The notes beneath the pieces are model-generated. The model worked only from the letters and a program-made list of their open reading frames with translations, made no database searches and was not told the DNA's origin. DNA of 64,000 bases from Flavobacteriales bacterium (GTDB lineage Bacteria; Bacteroidota; Bacteroidia; Flavobacteriales; UBA7430): NCBI GenBank assembly GCA_002707145.1, contig PAMD01000017.1, positions 25,439 to 89,438 on the forward strand. Direction: 5' to 3'. Each line of letters starts with the position of its first letter. Position 1 is the first letter of the stretch. The translations under genes were made by a program, and so were the position numbers. Positions 37,436 through 46,248 of the stretch are shown here, in pieces.

Positions 37436-39193
37436 ATGAAACAATTTTTTAAATTCACTATTGCTTCAGCCTTAGGACTAATCATCGGTACAATTTTACT
37501 CGTTTTAATCGGTTCAATAATCGTCTCTTCAGGGAATTCTGATAAAATATCATTGAGTGAAAATCATGTTCTTAAACTAAACTTAAGTGGTTCTATTCAA
37601 GACCGTAAGGAAAAAGTCCCCTTTGATATAAGTGAAATAACAGGTCAAAATATAAATATTATTGGGCTTAACGAAGTTCTGAGAAATATTAAAAAAGCAA
37701 AAAACGATGATTTTATATTAGGCATTCTTCTAGATGTTGGTCAAATATCTTCAGGTTATGCTAGTCTTGAAGAAATAAGAAATGCATTAATAGATTTTAA
37801 AAAATCAGGCAAATTCATTACAACTTATTCTGAAATATATACTCAAAAAGCCTATTACCTAGCCAGTGTTGCCAATTATATTTGTATGTATCCTGAAGGA
37901 GGTCTTGATTTAAAAGGGATAAACAGTACAGTCACTTTCTTTACTAATGCTCTTAAAAAAATGGGGATAGAGCCCCAAGTTATCCGTCATGGTAAATTTA
38001 AAAGTGCTGTAGAACCCTTCATGCTTAATGAAATGAGCGATGAAAACCGTAAACAGATTGAAATATATATGGGCTCATTGTGGAACACATACACCCAAAA
38101 TATCGCTTTAAACAGAGGTGTTTCTTCAAATAGACTAAATGAAATTATTAACAACTTCGAATTAAAAACTCCAAAGGATGCAGTAAAATTAGGTTTGATA
38201 GATAGTTTATTTTATGATGATCAATTCCGTAAACACCTTGTCTATCTCAGTCACGAAGATACTTATGAGGATATTAAGTTTATTAATTTATCTAGGTATG
38301 ACAATGTGAAAAGCGAAAATGCAAGAGAAAAATTTAAAAAAGATAAAATTACTATTATTTATGCGCAAGGAGAAATCGTTTCTGGGACTGGAAGTGAAAC
38401 TGTAATTGGATCAGAAAGAATTTCTAAAGCGATTAGAAATGCTCGAGAGGATGAAAAAGTAAAAGCTATTGTCCTTCGTGTTAATTCTCCAGGCGGAAGC
38501 GCATTAGCATCTGATGTAATCTGGAGGGAAATGGTTTTAGCGAAAGACACCAAGCCCGTAGTCGTTTCAATGGGAGATGTAGCTGCATCTGGAGGATATT
38601 ATATCGCATGTGCATCTGATAAAATTTATGCTTCACCAAACACGATTACGGGTTCAATTGGAGTCTTTGGATTGTTATGGTCTTTTGAGGAACTCTTTTC
38701 AGAAAAATTGGGATTAACATTTGATCAAGTAAAAACAAACAAATTTGCTGATTTAGGTAGTACGAACCGACCGCTAACAGATCAGGAATATGACCTAATT
38801 CAGGAAGGAGTTGTTGATGTATATAACACATTTACCTCAAAAGTGGCTTCTGGAAGAAAAATGCATCAGATAGATGTAGACAATATTGGACAGGGAAGAG
38901 TTTGGAGTGGTGCTAATGCCATTGAAATTAATTTAATTGATGAGTTTGGGGGTTTGGCTGAAGCTATCAAAGGTGCTGCAGAAATGGCAGGATTAGAAGA
39001 TTATCGACTTACTGAACTGCCCTTGCAGAAAGATCCTATCCAACAATTCATTGAAAGTCTTGAAGAAAACATACAGTCATCTTGGCTAAAACATCAATTA
39101 GGGGATCAATACAAATACTACAAAACACTTCACAATCTAAAAAATATAAAGGGAATTCAAGCAAGAATGCCTCTTCAATTTATTATTGATTAA
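37436..39193 (+). CDS. sppA: Signal peptide peptidase SppA, long (67K) type
   Basis: 585 residues with one N-terminal membrane anchor (about 5-32) and two tandem S49 protease domains. The catalytic Lys is in KFKSAVEPFM (K189) and the nucleophilic Ser in DVAASGGYYIAC (S385), the Ser/Lys dyad split between the two halves as in E. coli SppA. It degrades signal peptides left in the membrane. A TATACTTG element (one mismatch to TAnnTTTG) lies 21 bases before the ATG. Confidence 0.95.
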   Translation: MKQFFKFTIASALGLIIGTILLVLIGSIIVSSGNSDKISLSENHVLKLNLSGSIQDRKEKVPFDISEITGQNINIIGLNEVLRNIKKAKNDDFILGILLDVGQISSGYASLEEIRNALIDFKKSGKFITTYSEIYTQKAYYLASVANYICMYPEGGLDLKGINSTVTFFTNALKKMGIEPQVIRHGKFKSAVEPFMLNEMSDENRKQIEIYMGSLWNTYTQNIALNRGVSSNRLNEIINNFELKTPKDAVKLGLIDSLFYDDQFRKHLVYLSHEDTYEDIKFINLSRYDNVKSENAREKFKKDKITIIYAQGEIVSGTGSETVIGSERISKAIRNAREDEKVKAIVLRVNSPGGSALASDVIWREMVLAKDTKPVVVSMGDVAASGGYYIACASDKIYASPNTITGSIGVFGLLWSFEELFSEKLGLTFDQVKTNKFADLGSTNRPLTDQEYDLIQEGVVDVYNTFTSKVASGRKMHQIDVDNIGQGRVWSGANAIEINLIDEFGGLAEAIKGAAEMAGLEDYRLTELPLQKDPIQQFIESLEENIQSSWLKHQLGDQYKYYKTLHNLKNIKGIQARMPLQFIID

Positions 39194-39712
39194 TTCAGCA
39201 TCATTGTATCTAATTACGAAGATTAACGGGAATAAGAAAACTTGTCATGTACTCTTGGGGCAAATATTTATACTGGTTTTTATCTTTTTAATCTAATTTT
39301 TACCTTAAATCTTCCTTCCATTTAGACTTACCTATTTTTTGATTCAGCTTTTTAAAAACCTTAGCAATTTCTGTTCAGTAATATTGACTCCTATGGTAGC
39401 ATGTCTCTTTACCACATATTATGGAATTAGAATTTTTGATCTTTTAAAGGAAAAATCCTTTGTTGAAAAAATAATTTACAGGCTTTATTTACTCAATGAA
39501 AAGATATTGTATCAGTCTTTTATATTTATTTTTGTGATCAATAGCTAGTCATGATATTTTGATATTAATTTCTAAAGGCTGGCTGTTTAGATTTTTATGT
39601 GTTTGCTGATAATCTATTTTTTTATGATTAATCAGCGTGAGAAAGTGAAAATTTAACAATAAATTGATTTATTTTTAATATGCCATTAAATCATAACTTG
39701 CAAAAAAATAAA
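39194..39712. other. Intergenic region, no gene recognised
   Basis: About 520 AT-rich bases between sppA and the C1 peptidase. A 69-codon open frame (39339-39548) is hydrophobic but has no ribosome-binding context or family resemblance, so I do not call it. No RNA fold was recognised. Confidence 0.55.
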
Positions 39713-40921
39713 ATGAAAAAAAAAATGAAAAAAATCATATTTTTAATTACTGCTACTGGATTACTTTTTAGCATTCAAGCTCAAGACATAATAACCAATA
39801 AAGAAGGGAGCGAATATAAGTTCAAGATAATCTCTGATATTGAAGCTACAGAGGTTCAGAGTCAAGGAAGAACGGGTACCTGTTGGAGTTTTTCTGCGCT
39901 TTCATTTATAGAATCTGAAATTATGAGATTGGGTGGAGGAAAACACGAATTATCTGAAATGTTTATAGTGAGAAATACCTATTCCGACAAAGCAGATAAG
40001 TATGTGCGCATGCACGGGAATCTAAATTTTGGTCCCGGAGGCGCTTTTCATGACGTAAGTGAGATTATAGATGCACACGGAATACTTCCATTAGAAGTTT
40101 ACACAGGAAGACCTTCAGGAGAAAAAAAATTCAATCACGGAGAGATGGATCAATTGCTACTAGGAATGGTAAAGGCTGTAGTGGATGCAGAACAAGAAAT
40201 CTTAACTCCGCTTTGGAAACCTGCGATTGACGCAGTTTTAGATACTTACCTGGGAAAAGTCCCATCGACATTCAAATATCGTGGCAAAGAATATAGCCCA
40301 AAATCATTTGCAAAATCTTTGAATTTTAATGCAAAAGATTATGTATTTATTAGTTCGTTTACGCACCATCCATTTTATGAAGAATTTATTATAGAAGTTC
40401 CTGACAATTGGATGATGAAAAAAGTATACAATTGTCATATGGATGAAATGATAAGTATCATAGACCATGCATTAATAAATGAGTATTCTATTGCTTGGGC
40501 GTCTGATGTATCAGAAGAAGGGTTTTCTTTCCGAGATGGTCTGGCTTTGGTACCTCAAGATGATGCCAAAATAAAGAAATCTGGTAAAAACAATCAAAAT
40601 TTTTCAGATGCTGGAGTAAGCAGAGAGAGCACAATATTTGAGACTCCTTGTAATGAAAAGGAAATAACTCAGGAAATGAGACAGTTGGCCTTTGACAATT
40701 ATGAAACTACAGATGATCATGGAATGCATATGACCGGTATATTAGAAGATCAAATAGGGAAAAAATATTACATCATAAAAAATTCTTGGGGAACAAATTA
40801 TAATGATTGTGATGGATATTTTTATGCTTCTGAGGCCTATGTAAAATATAAAACGATGAACATTATGTTACATAAAGATGCTCTTTCAAAAACAATGAGA
40901 AAAAAATTAAATATTCAATAA
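39713..40921 (+). CDS. Exported papain-like (C1/bleomycin-hydrolase type) cysteine peptidase
   Basis: 402 residues from ATG 39713. The signal peptide runs MKKKMKKIIFLITATGLLFS, cleaved near IQAQ. Catalytic residues counted from this start are Cys57 in RTGTCWSFS, His339 in HGMHMTG and Asn357 in KNSWGT, with the preceding Gln in QSQGRTG completing the oxyanion hole. The order and the NSWGT ending fit the C1B (PepC/bleomycin hydrolase) group, but the signal peptide makes it periplasmic or secreted, where it could feed on peptides. A start at 39680 (MPLNHNLQ) would place residues before the signal peptide. No T9SS domain is present. Confidence 0.88.
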   Translation: MKKKMKKIIFLITATGLLFSIQAQDIITNKEGSEYKFKIISDIEATEVQSQGRTGTCWSFSALSFIESEIMRLGGGKHELSEMFIVRNTYSDKADKYVRMHGNLNFGPGGAFHDVSEIIDAHGILPLEVYTGRPSGEKKFNHGEMDQLLLGMVKAVVDAEQEILTPLWKPAIDAVLDTYLGKVPSTFKYRGKEYSPKSFAKSLNFNAKDYVFISSFTHHPFYEEFIIEVPDNWMMKKVYNCHMDEMISIIDHALINEYSIAWASDVSEEGFSFRDGLALVPQDDAKIKKSGKNNQNFSDAGVSRESTIFETPCNEKEITQEMRQLAFDNYETTDDHGMHMTGILEDQIGKKYYIIKNSWGTNYNDCDGYFYASEAYVKYKTMNIMLHKDALSKTMRKKLNIQ

Positions 40922-40987
40922 AAAAATAATCTATTAATTAGATTGAATTCCCTTTAACTGAAAGGGTAAAAAAACAACTCATTATTT

Positions 40988-41539
40988 ATGAAAAAGTTAA
41001 TAATATTATCTTTCTTGTTAATTTTTTATAAAATTTTGAATGCTCAATCATGTTCTAAAAAAGAAATGAGTATTGTGCTAAAGGAAATGTCAGCAATAAC
41101 GACTTTAGTAATTACACTTATTATAATGCATTCGATTCCTCAGCACTAGTTGGGAAATCATACAAGATTCTGTCCCAGATAGTTGAGAATACACTTTCTA
41201 CTTCTCCAACTATTATGTAACAGGGGTTCTCTATGGAAGCAGTACTTTTTTGCCAAACTCTGAGCAGTATATGAATTGTCATATTTATCCAAATAGTACC
41301 CCGGGATGTGGTTTAATAAAGATGGAAATAACAACTAACTTTCTTCATAAAGACTCCATTACTTGAAACATCTGTGCAATTAATAACTTAACAATAAACG
41401 AATCAACTCACCTTAGCAATAAGAAATTAAATATATCTATGACATTCAGGGTAAAATGCATAACACATTTCTTCCCCACCAAATGATGGTGATTAAATAT
41501 AAAAACAGTGTAAAAGAAAAAGTTATTCATCAATATTGA
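40988..41539 (+). pseudogene. Decayed secreted T9SS-type protein
   Basis: A gene with a good signal peptide (MKKLIILSFLLIFYKILNAQ) then a body spread over three frames. It continues EYCAKGNVSNNDFSNYTYY (from 41068), then WEIIQDSVPDS and EYTFYFSNYYVTGVLYGSS (from about 41150), and finally IYDIQGKMHNTFLPHQ to a TGA at 41537. Within the third frame TGA replaces what looks like a conserved Trp twice (41184-41186 and 41364-41366). The last segment (NKKL, IYDIQGK, then a basic C-terminus ending IHQY) resembles the short type of T9SS sorting domain. At least three frameshifts and two stops make it non-functional. It follows the C1 peptidase. Confidence 0.75.
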
Positions 41540-41937
41540 GTTAAGCTAGACCAAACTATACTTAATACAAATTATATTTTCTTCAACTAGTTAACTCCCT
41601 ACAAGTTTGATAATTTAGTTATCATATAAAAATTCATTTTTGACAAAGTATAAGAAATAAATACAATCACAAATTTCTGTATCATTCACAATATTTTTTT
41701 TTCGGATGATCTGTCGTTATTTATAAAATAAAATTCGAATTTCTCAGGGTTTTTAATAATAGCTTTTAAAGGAACTAAAATCCTTAGGAGTATGACACCC
41801 TATTTTTAAATATCCTTTCTATTCGAACTAATTAGTGGCATATCAGAAATGATTATGGCAATAAGATAGGCTCGCTTAATTATGTTTTAAGTCAATCTAG
41901 GGTGTCGATTAATAAAATGTGAAATTAACTTAAATAA
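41540..41937. other. Intergenic region, probably more decayed sequence
   Basis: About 400 bases with no open frame of note between the pseudogene and the minus-strand TIGR01777 gene. The only structure seen is a 9-base inverted repeat, GACACCCTA at 41794-41802 and TAGGGTGTC at 41898-41906, with 95 bases between. It is too distant for a terminator and of unknown meaning. Confidence 0.5.
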
Positions 41938-42849
41938 TTAATCAAGCTTCTGACATAAATTACAAAGGGCATCAGACAATTGTGGAAATTGAAAAGAGAA
42001 TCCATAATCAGACAATTTATTTGAAGATACTGGGCTACCCTTCAATAAAATAACGGACATTTCCCCAAATAAAATTCGTAAAATAAAAGAAGGAACATTA
42101 GGAAGCCAAAGGGGGCGATTAAGAGTTTTTGCAATACAGCGAGTAAATTCCTTATTAGTTACACAATTAGGAGATACTGCATTATAAATCGAATGTGGAA
42201 GTAGACCTTCCACTAAGTGAATAAAAATTGCACAAAGATCTTCTAAATGAATCCACGGCATAAATTGATTTCCAGAACCCAATACAGATCCAATCCCATA
42301 TTTAACAGGAAATGATATAATAGGTAGAGCTCCCCCACCATTACTCAATACAAGCCCAAGCCTAAGTTTAGAAACCTGACACCCAATATTTTTAAATAAA
42401 TCTGCGGCTTCTTCCCAGTCGGCACACATATTTCCTAAAAAATCAGGATATGCATTCATGTCTTCAGTTTTTGGTTCAAGATCATTTATTCCTCCATACC
42501 ATCCAATGGCAGAACAAGAAATAAAATACTTTGGAGAAACTTTCAATTCTAAACATTTTCTGTGCAAAAATTTGGCGCTAGCAATACGACTATTATGAAG
42601 AGTTTCTTTTCTTTTTTTGGTCCATCTACCCTGAGAAATTCCCGCACCTGCTAAATGGATCAAACAGTCGACATCTTGTAATGCAGTAATATCAAATTGA
42701 TCTTTTTTCGGATCCCAGTGAAAATAATTCTGAAGAGATCTCTGAGAGATATTTCTAGTTAAAATAAGTGTTTCGTGACCTCGTATTGCAAGCACTCTAA
42801 CTAATTCTTGGCCAACTAAGCCCGTACCTCCAGAAACAAGTATTTTCAT
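41938..42849 (-). CDS. TIGR01777-family NAD(P)-binding epimerase-like protein
   Basis: 303 residues. The N-terminal Rossmann motif is VSGGTGLVGQELVRVL, followed by the family motifs FHWDPKKDQFD, CLIHLAGAGISQGRWTKKRK, FISCSAIGWYGG and MPWIHLEDLCAIFIHLVEG. This is the YfcH/SulA-like group of extended short-chain dehydrogenases, whose substrate is unknown. Complete, with a standard ATG at 42847-42849. Confidence 0.9.
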   Translation of the reverse strand: MKILVSGGTGLVGQELVRVLAIRGHETLILTRNISQRSLQNYFHWDPKKDQFDITALQDVDCLIHLAGAGISQGRWTKKRKETLHNSRIASAKFLHRKCLELKVSPKYFISCSAIGWYGGINDLEPKTEDMNAYPDFLGNMCADWEEAADLFKNIGCQVSKLRLGLVLSNGGGALPIISFPVKYGIGSVLGSGNQFMPWIHLEDLCAIFIHLVEGLLPHSIYNAVSPNCVTNKEFTRCIAKTLNRPLWLPNVPSFILRILFGEMSVILLKGSPVSSNKLSDYGFSFQFPQLSDALCNLCQKLD

Positions 42850-43019
42850 TATTTTTAATAACTCAATTAGAATTAATCATCACAATCTCATGCGATTTTA
42901 ACTTTGTTGTAAAATTAATAAAATGTAGCTTAGTAAAGCCAAAATTTACTGTTGTAGTTACAAAAATTGTTGAATTTAATGGATTTGGCTTCTTATCTAA
43001 TCAATACAAAAACAACGAA

Positions 43020-43355
43020 ATGAACATCAAAAAAATTCCCAAAGAAATTTCTGCAGTCCAACTAAATGAAATGATAAAAAAAGGAAATAATATAAATATC
43101 CTTGATGTAAGGGAATACATAGAATGGGACATTTGTCATCTTGAAGGTGCTGAAAATATACCTATGAATTTGATTAAGAAATGTCTTGATAAAATATGTA
43201 ATGAAACCCCTACAATTGTGTTATGTCATCACGGAATACGAAGCAGAAATGTTATTAATTACTTGGAAGTCAAAGGATATCAAAATCTAATTAATTTGAA
43301 AGGTGGAATTCATTCTTGGGCAGTAAATATAGATACAACTATGACTAAATATTGA
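43020..43355 (+). CDS. Single-domain rhodanese (sulfurtransferase)
   Basis: 111 residues, one rhodanese domain. LDVREYIEWDICHLEGAENIP is the CDC25-like front part. The active loop is LCHHGIRS, with the catalytic Cys followed by the six-residue anion-binding loop. The end is LKGGIHSWAVNID, as in GlpE and PspE-type proteins. It carries sulfur as a persulfide; no partner is adjacent. Not exported (no signal peptide). Confidence 0.9.
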   Translation: MNIKKIPKEISAVQLNEMIKKGNNINILDVREYIEWDICHLEGAENIPMNLIKKCLDKICNETPTIVLCHHGIRSRNVINYLEVKGYQNLINLKGGIHSWAVNIDTTMTKY

Positions 43356-43506
43356 TCTTAGTCTATCCTAAATAGAATTCATAAATAGCGAATAAAGAAA
43401 TTTTTCTGTTTAAAGATATTTAAAATAATAGGATTCTCTAATTCAAGCAAAATATGAATAACACTTTGATTTAGAACTTTTAAAAAATATTATTGTAAAA
43501 TAGCTT

Positions 43507-43797
43507 TTAATAAATGCGAACTTCGGTTATTACCTCCTCGCCTACTTCCTGGTTAAGCATTTCTCTGATTCTCTCTTTAGAATAGCTAAGTTCTTGTTTG
43601 AGTGCGGCATTGCTTAATCTTACAAATAGAATTCGTTTCTCTACCTCAATACTAACAGTGTATTTTGTCACAGAAGGACCCATGAGTTTATCCCAAGAAG
43701 TCACAACGTAAGCTTCATTAAATTTTGAAGTAATGTTGTAATTCTTTAGAAGTTCCTTTATTACCTCTGCTATAGTTTGTCCTTGAGCTCTTCTCAT
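43507..43797 (-). CDS. DUF721/DciA-family protein
   Basis: 96 residues. The pattern IAEVIKELLKNYNITSKFNEAYVVTSWDKLMG followed by a basic/beta C-terminal half (RILFVRLSNAALKQELSYSK) is the DUF721 core. In other bacteria DciA loads the replicative helicase DnaB. The ATG overlaps the recF stop by 4 bases. A recF-dciA arrangement close to other replication genes supports a replication role, but this is inferred from family and context. Confidence 0.85.
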   Translation of the reverse strand: MRRAQGQTIAEVIKELLKNYNITSKFNEAYVVTSWDKLMGPSVTKYTVSIEVEKRILFVRLSNAALKQELSYSKERIREMLNQEVGEEVITEVRIY

Positions 43798-44891
43798 TTA
43801 ACGATTCCGTTATTCACGTAAAACATCTTATAAGAATCGTCAATTTTCTTTACAATGTTTTCTGTTCTGTTAATATGCGTATCTGTGATAAAAATCTGTC
43901 CAAAATGTTGTTCAGAAACTAAACGAATAATTGCTTCAACACGTTTGTCATCTAATTTATCAAAAATATCATCTAATAACAACAAAGGCTTTTCTCCAAC
44001 TATGTTTTTGATAAAATCAAATTGAGCTAATTTAAGAGAGATTAAATAAGTTTTTTGTTGACCTTGTGATCCTTGTTTTTTTATAGAGAAATCTCCTATT
44101 TTAAATAATAAATCATCTTTGTGAATCCCACATGTAGTATACTGTAGAATTTTGTCTTTGGTAAGGTTTTCTTCTAGCAAAGAAGCCAGAGATTGCTCGT
44201 GAAGTTGAGACTTATAAGTTAATTCAACCTTTTCTTTAGAACCAGATATTACGCTATAATAGTTATTGAAAATGGGATTAAATTGACCCATAAATGCACA
44301 CCGTTTGTTATAGATTTTCATCCCAATGTTCACCAACTGTTCGTTATATATACTAATAGTGGTTGAATCATAGGTGAAATTTGAAGCAAAATATTTTAAG
44401 AGAGCATTTCTTTGGGAAAGAACCTTATTGTAAGAAATAAGATGTTGCAAATACAATTTATCTGACTGAGAGATTACTCCATCCATGAATTTTCTTCTAG
44501 TATTACTTCCTTCCAAAATCAAATTTATATCAGCTGGAGAAACAATCACAGAAGGAAAAAGACCAATGTGGTCCGAAAAACGCTCGTACTCCTTTTTATT
44601 TCTCTTAAAAACTTTTTTGTGACCCTTTTTTAAGCCACAAAAGATGCTTTCGACTAAATAATTTCGTTCAAAAATACCTTCAAGAGTAAAAAAAGACTTT
44701 TCATATCGAATATTCTGGCTATCGATCGAATTAAAATAACTCTTACAAAAGCACAAATAATAAATGGCATCTAGTAAATTAGTCTTTCCCTCTCCGTTGT
44801 CTCCAACAAAACAGTTGATATTCGAGGAAAAAGTTAATTGGACCGACTCATAATTTTTAAAATCGATTAAAGAGAGCTCTTTTAAATACAT
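43794..44891 (-). CDS. recF: DNA replication and repair protein RecF
   Basis: 365 residues, an SMC-like ATPase. Walker A is GDNGEGKTNLLDAIYYLC, the signature SQGQQKTYLISLKLAQ and Walker B LLLLDDIFDKLD are intact, and the C-terminal D-loop region TDTHI is present. RecF helps load RecA onto gapped DNA with RecO and RecR. Coupled to dciA (ATGA overlap). Divergent from the TPR gene. Confidence 0.96.
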   Translation of the reverse strand: MYLKELSLIDFKNYESVQLTFSSNINCFVGDNGEGKTNLLDAIYYLCFCKSYFNSIDSQNIRYEKSFFTLEGIFERNYLVESIFCGLKKGHKKVFKRNKKEYERFSDHIGLFPSVIVSPADINLILEGSNTRRKFMDGVISQSDKLYLQHLISYNKVLSQRNALLKYFASNFTYDSTTISIYNEQLVNIGMKIYNKRCAFMGQFNPIFNNYYSVISGSKEKVELTYKSQLHEQSLASLLEENLTKDKILQYTTCGIHKDDLLFKIGDFSIKKQGSQGQQKTYLISLKLAQFDFIKNIVGEKPLLLLDDIFDKLDDKRVEAIIRLVSEQHFGQIFITDTHINRTENIVKKIDDSYKMFYVNNGIVK

Positions 44892-44939
44892 TAAAAATTT
44901 ATTTCAGTAAAAATAAGACCAGAAATTAAATTTATAGCG

Positions 44940-44966
44940 TTGATTTAAGAATTTCTTTTATTTTTG
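44940..44966 (+). promoter_or_regulatory. Promoter of the TPR-ribH operon
   Basis: TTG at 44940-44942 and a perfect -7 element TATTTTTG at 44959-44966, 16 bases apart, 28 bases before the ATG at 44994. Confidence 0.5.
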
Positions 44967-44993
44967 TACAATATTTAACATATATTAAATAAA

Positions 44994-45677
44994 ATGGCAG
45001 AAAAGAAAAATCAAACTCCAGAACAATTAAAGGCAATAGAAGAAAGTCTAACAAAAGCAGAAATGTATGTAGAAAACAATAAAAACACCCTTATGTTGCT
45101 TGTATTGGCTGTCGCTATAGGATTTAGTGCATTCTTTGCTTACGATAGATTTTATCTACAACCCAAAGAAAATAATGCCATAACAGAGATGTACATGTGC
45201 GAAAGGAATTTTGAACAAAATAAATTTCAAGAAGCTCTAGACGGAGACGAACAATATGCAGGATTACTAGAAATAATTGATCTTTATGGAGGAACCAAAT
45301 CAGCAAATCTAGCTGAGTACTATTCAGGAATTTCTTATTTCAAATTAGGAAATATGGAAGAAGCAATCTCTCATTTAGATAACTTTTCTTCCGATGATGA
45401 AATCTTAGCACCAATTGCAAAAGGTGCTATTGGTGATGCATTTTCTGAATTAGGACAGGATGAAGAAGCACTATCATATTACATTATGGCCGCTAATATG
45501 AGAAACAACGAATTTACGACTCCTGTATATTTAATGAAGGCAGCAAATGCTGCATATTTGCTCAAAAAAAATGACCAAGCACTAGATTTATATAAACGTA
45601 TCGAAAAAGATTTTATCAAAACTCGCGAAGGTCAAAATATCGGTAAATACATTTCTAGAATGACCGCAGAGCAATAA
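44994..45677 (+). CDS. Membrane-anchored TPR protein (YfgM-like)
   Basis: 227 residues. A charged N-terminus is followed by one membrane helix (about 36-53, TLMLLVLAVAIGFSAFFAY) and then about four TPR-like helical pairs, such as LAEYYSGISYFKLGNMEEAI and ALSYYIMAANMR. The organisation resembles YfgM/tetratricopeptide chaperone-like periplasmic proteins attached to the inner membrane. It lies next to ribH (6 bases) in a conserved Bacteroidota recF/TPR/ribH neighbourhood. No catalytic motif; binding partner unknown. Confidence 0.8.
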   Translation: MAEKKNQTPEQLKAIEESLTKAEMYVENNKNTLMLLVLAVAIGFSAFFAYDRFYLQPKENNAITEMYMCERNFEQNKFQEALDGDEQYAGLLEIIDLYGGTKSANLAEYYSGISYFKLGNMEEAISHLDNFSSDDEILAPIAKGAIGDAFSELGQDEEALSYYIMAANMRNNEFTTPVYLMKAANAAYLLKKNDQALDLYKRIEKDFIKTREGQNIGKYISRMTAEQ

Positions 45678-45683
45678 CTTTTT

Positions 45684-46175
45684 ATGGCATCCACAAATTT
45701 ATCATATTACGACAAAAAGTTAATCCCAAATGCAGAAGGTCTTCGATTTGGGATTGTTGTTTCAGAATGGAACGTAAACATCACTGAAAACCTTTATCAA
45801 TCTGCACATGAAGTATTATTAGATAACGGTGTTTTGCCTGAAGATATTCTTCGTATGAATGTTCCTGGAAGTTTCGAACTCACTTTTGGTGCCTCCTTAA
45901 TAGCAGACACAACAGATGTAGATGCAATTATTACTCTTGGCTCTGTAGTGCAAGGAGAGACCAAACATTTTGACTTTATCTGCCAAGGAGTAAGCTACGG
46001 AATTAGCCAACTTAATATTAGCTTAGATATCCCTGTAATATTTGGTCTCCTTACAGATAATACCATGCAACAAGCAATTGATCGCTCTGGAGGGAAACTA
46101 GGAAATAAAGGAAGTGAATGTGCAATAGCCGCCATAAAGATGGCTTCTATGAATCAAATACTAAAATCAGAATAA
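45684..46175 (+). CDS. ribH: 6,7-dimethyl-8-ribityllumazine synthase
   Basis: 163 residues. Family motifs: [20 protein letters not shown] (the W is the substrate-stacking aromatic), [14 protein letters not shown] and [18 protein letters not shown], with the catalytic His in KHFDF. It condenses a ribityl-uracil with dihydroxybutanone phosphate, the penultimate step to riboflavin. Probably in an operon with the TPR gene just upstream. Confidence 0.97.
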   Translation: MASTNLSYYDKKLIPNAEGLRFGIVVSEWNVNITENLYQSAHEVLLDNGVLPEDILRMNVPGSFELTFGASLIADTTDVDAIITLGSVVQGETKHFDFICQGVSYGISQLNISLDIPVIFGLLTDNTMQQAIDRSGGKLGNKGSECAIAAIKMASMNQILKSE

Positions 46176-46248
46176 CAAATATTTCTTGAGATTATCACAA
46201 ATTATCTTTTATTTATATTAATAATTTAAAAGAGCAACTAAGAAAAAA

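Noticed and set aside
39339..39548. 69-residue hydrophobic open frame
   Set aside because: No family resemblance, no promoter or start context, and composition like the surrounding AT-rich intergenic DNA.
40950..40966. Hairpin CCCTTT/AAAGGG after the C1 peptidase
   Set aside because: A 6-bp stem but no following T-run on the plus strand, so a terminator is not supported.
41184..41366. UGA possibly read as Trp (recoded stop)
   Set aside because: The two TGA codons occur only in a gene with frameshifts. Other genes here end in TGA (for example icd at 7519 and plsC at 5132) and use TGG for Trp.
41794..41906. Inverted repeat GACACCCTA ... TAGGGTGTC as IS ends
   Set aside because: Arms are only 9 bases, 95 bases apart, with no transposase and no target duplication.
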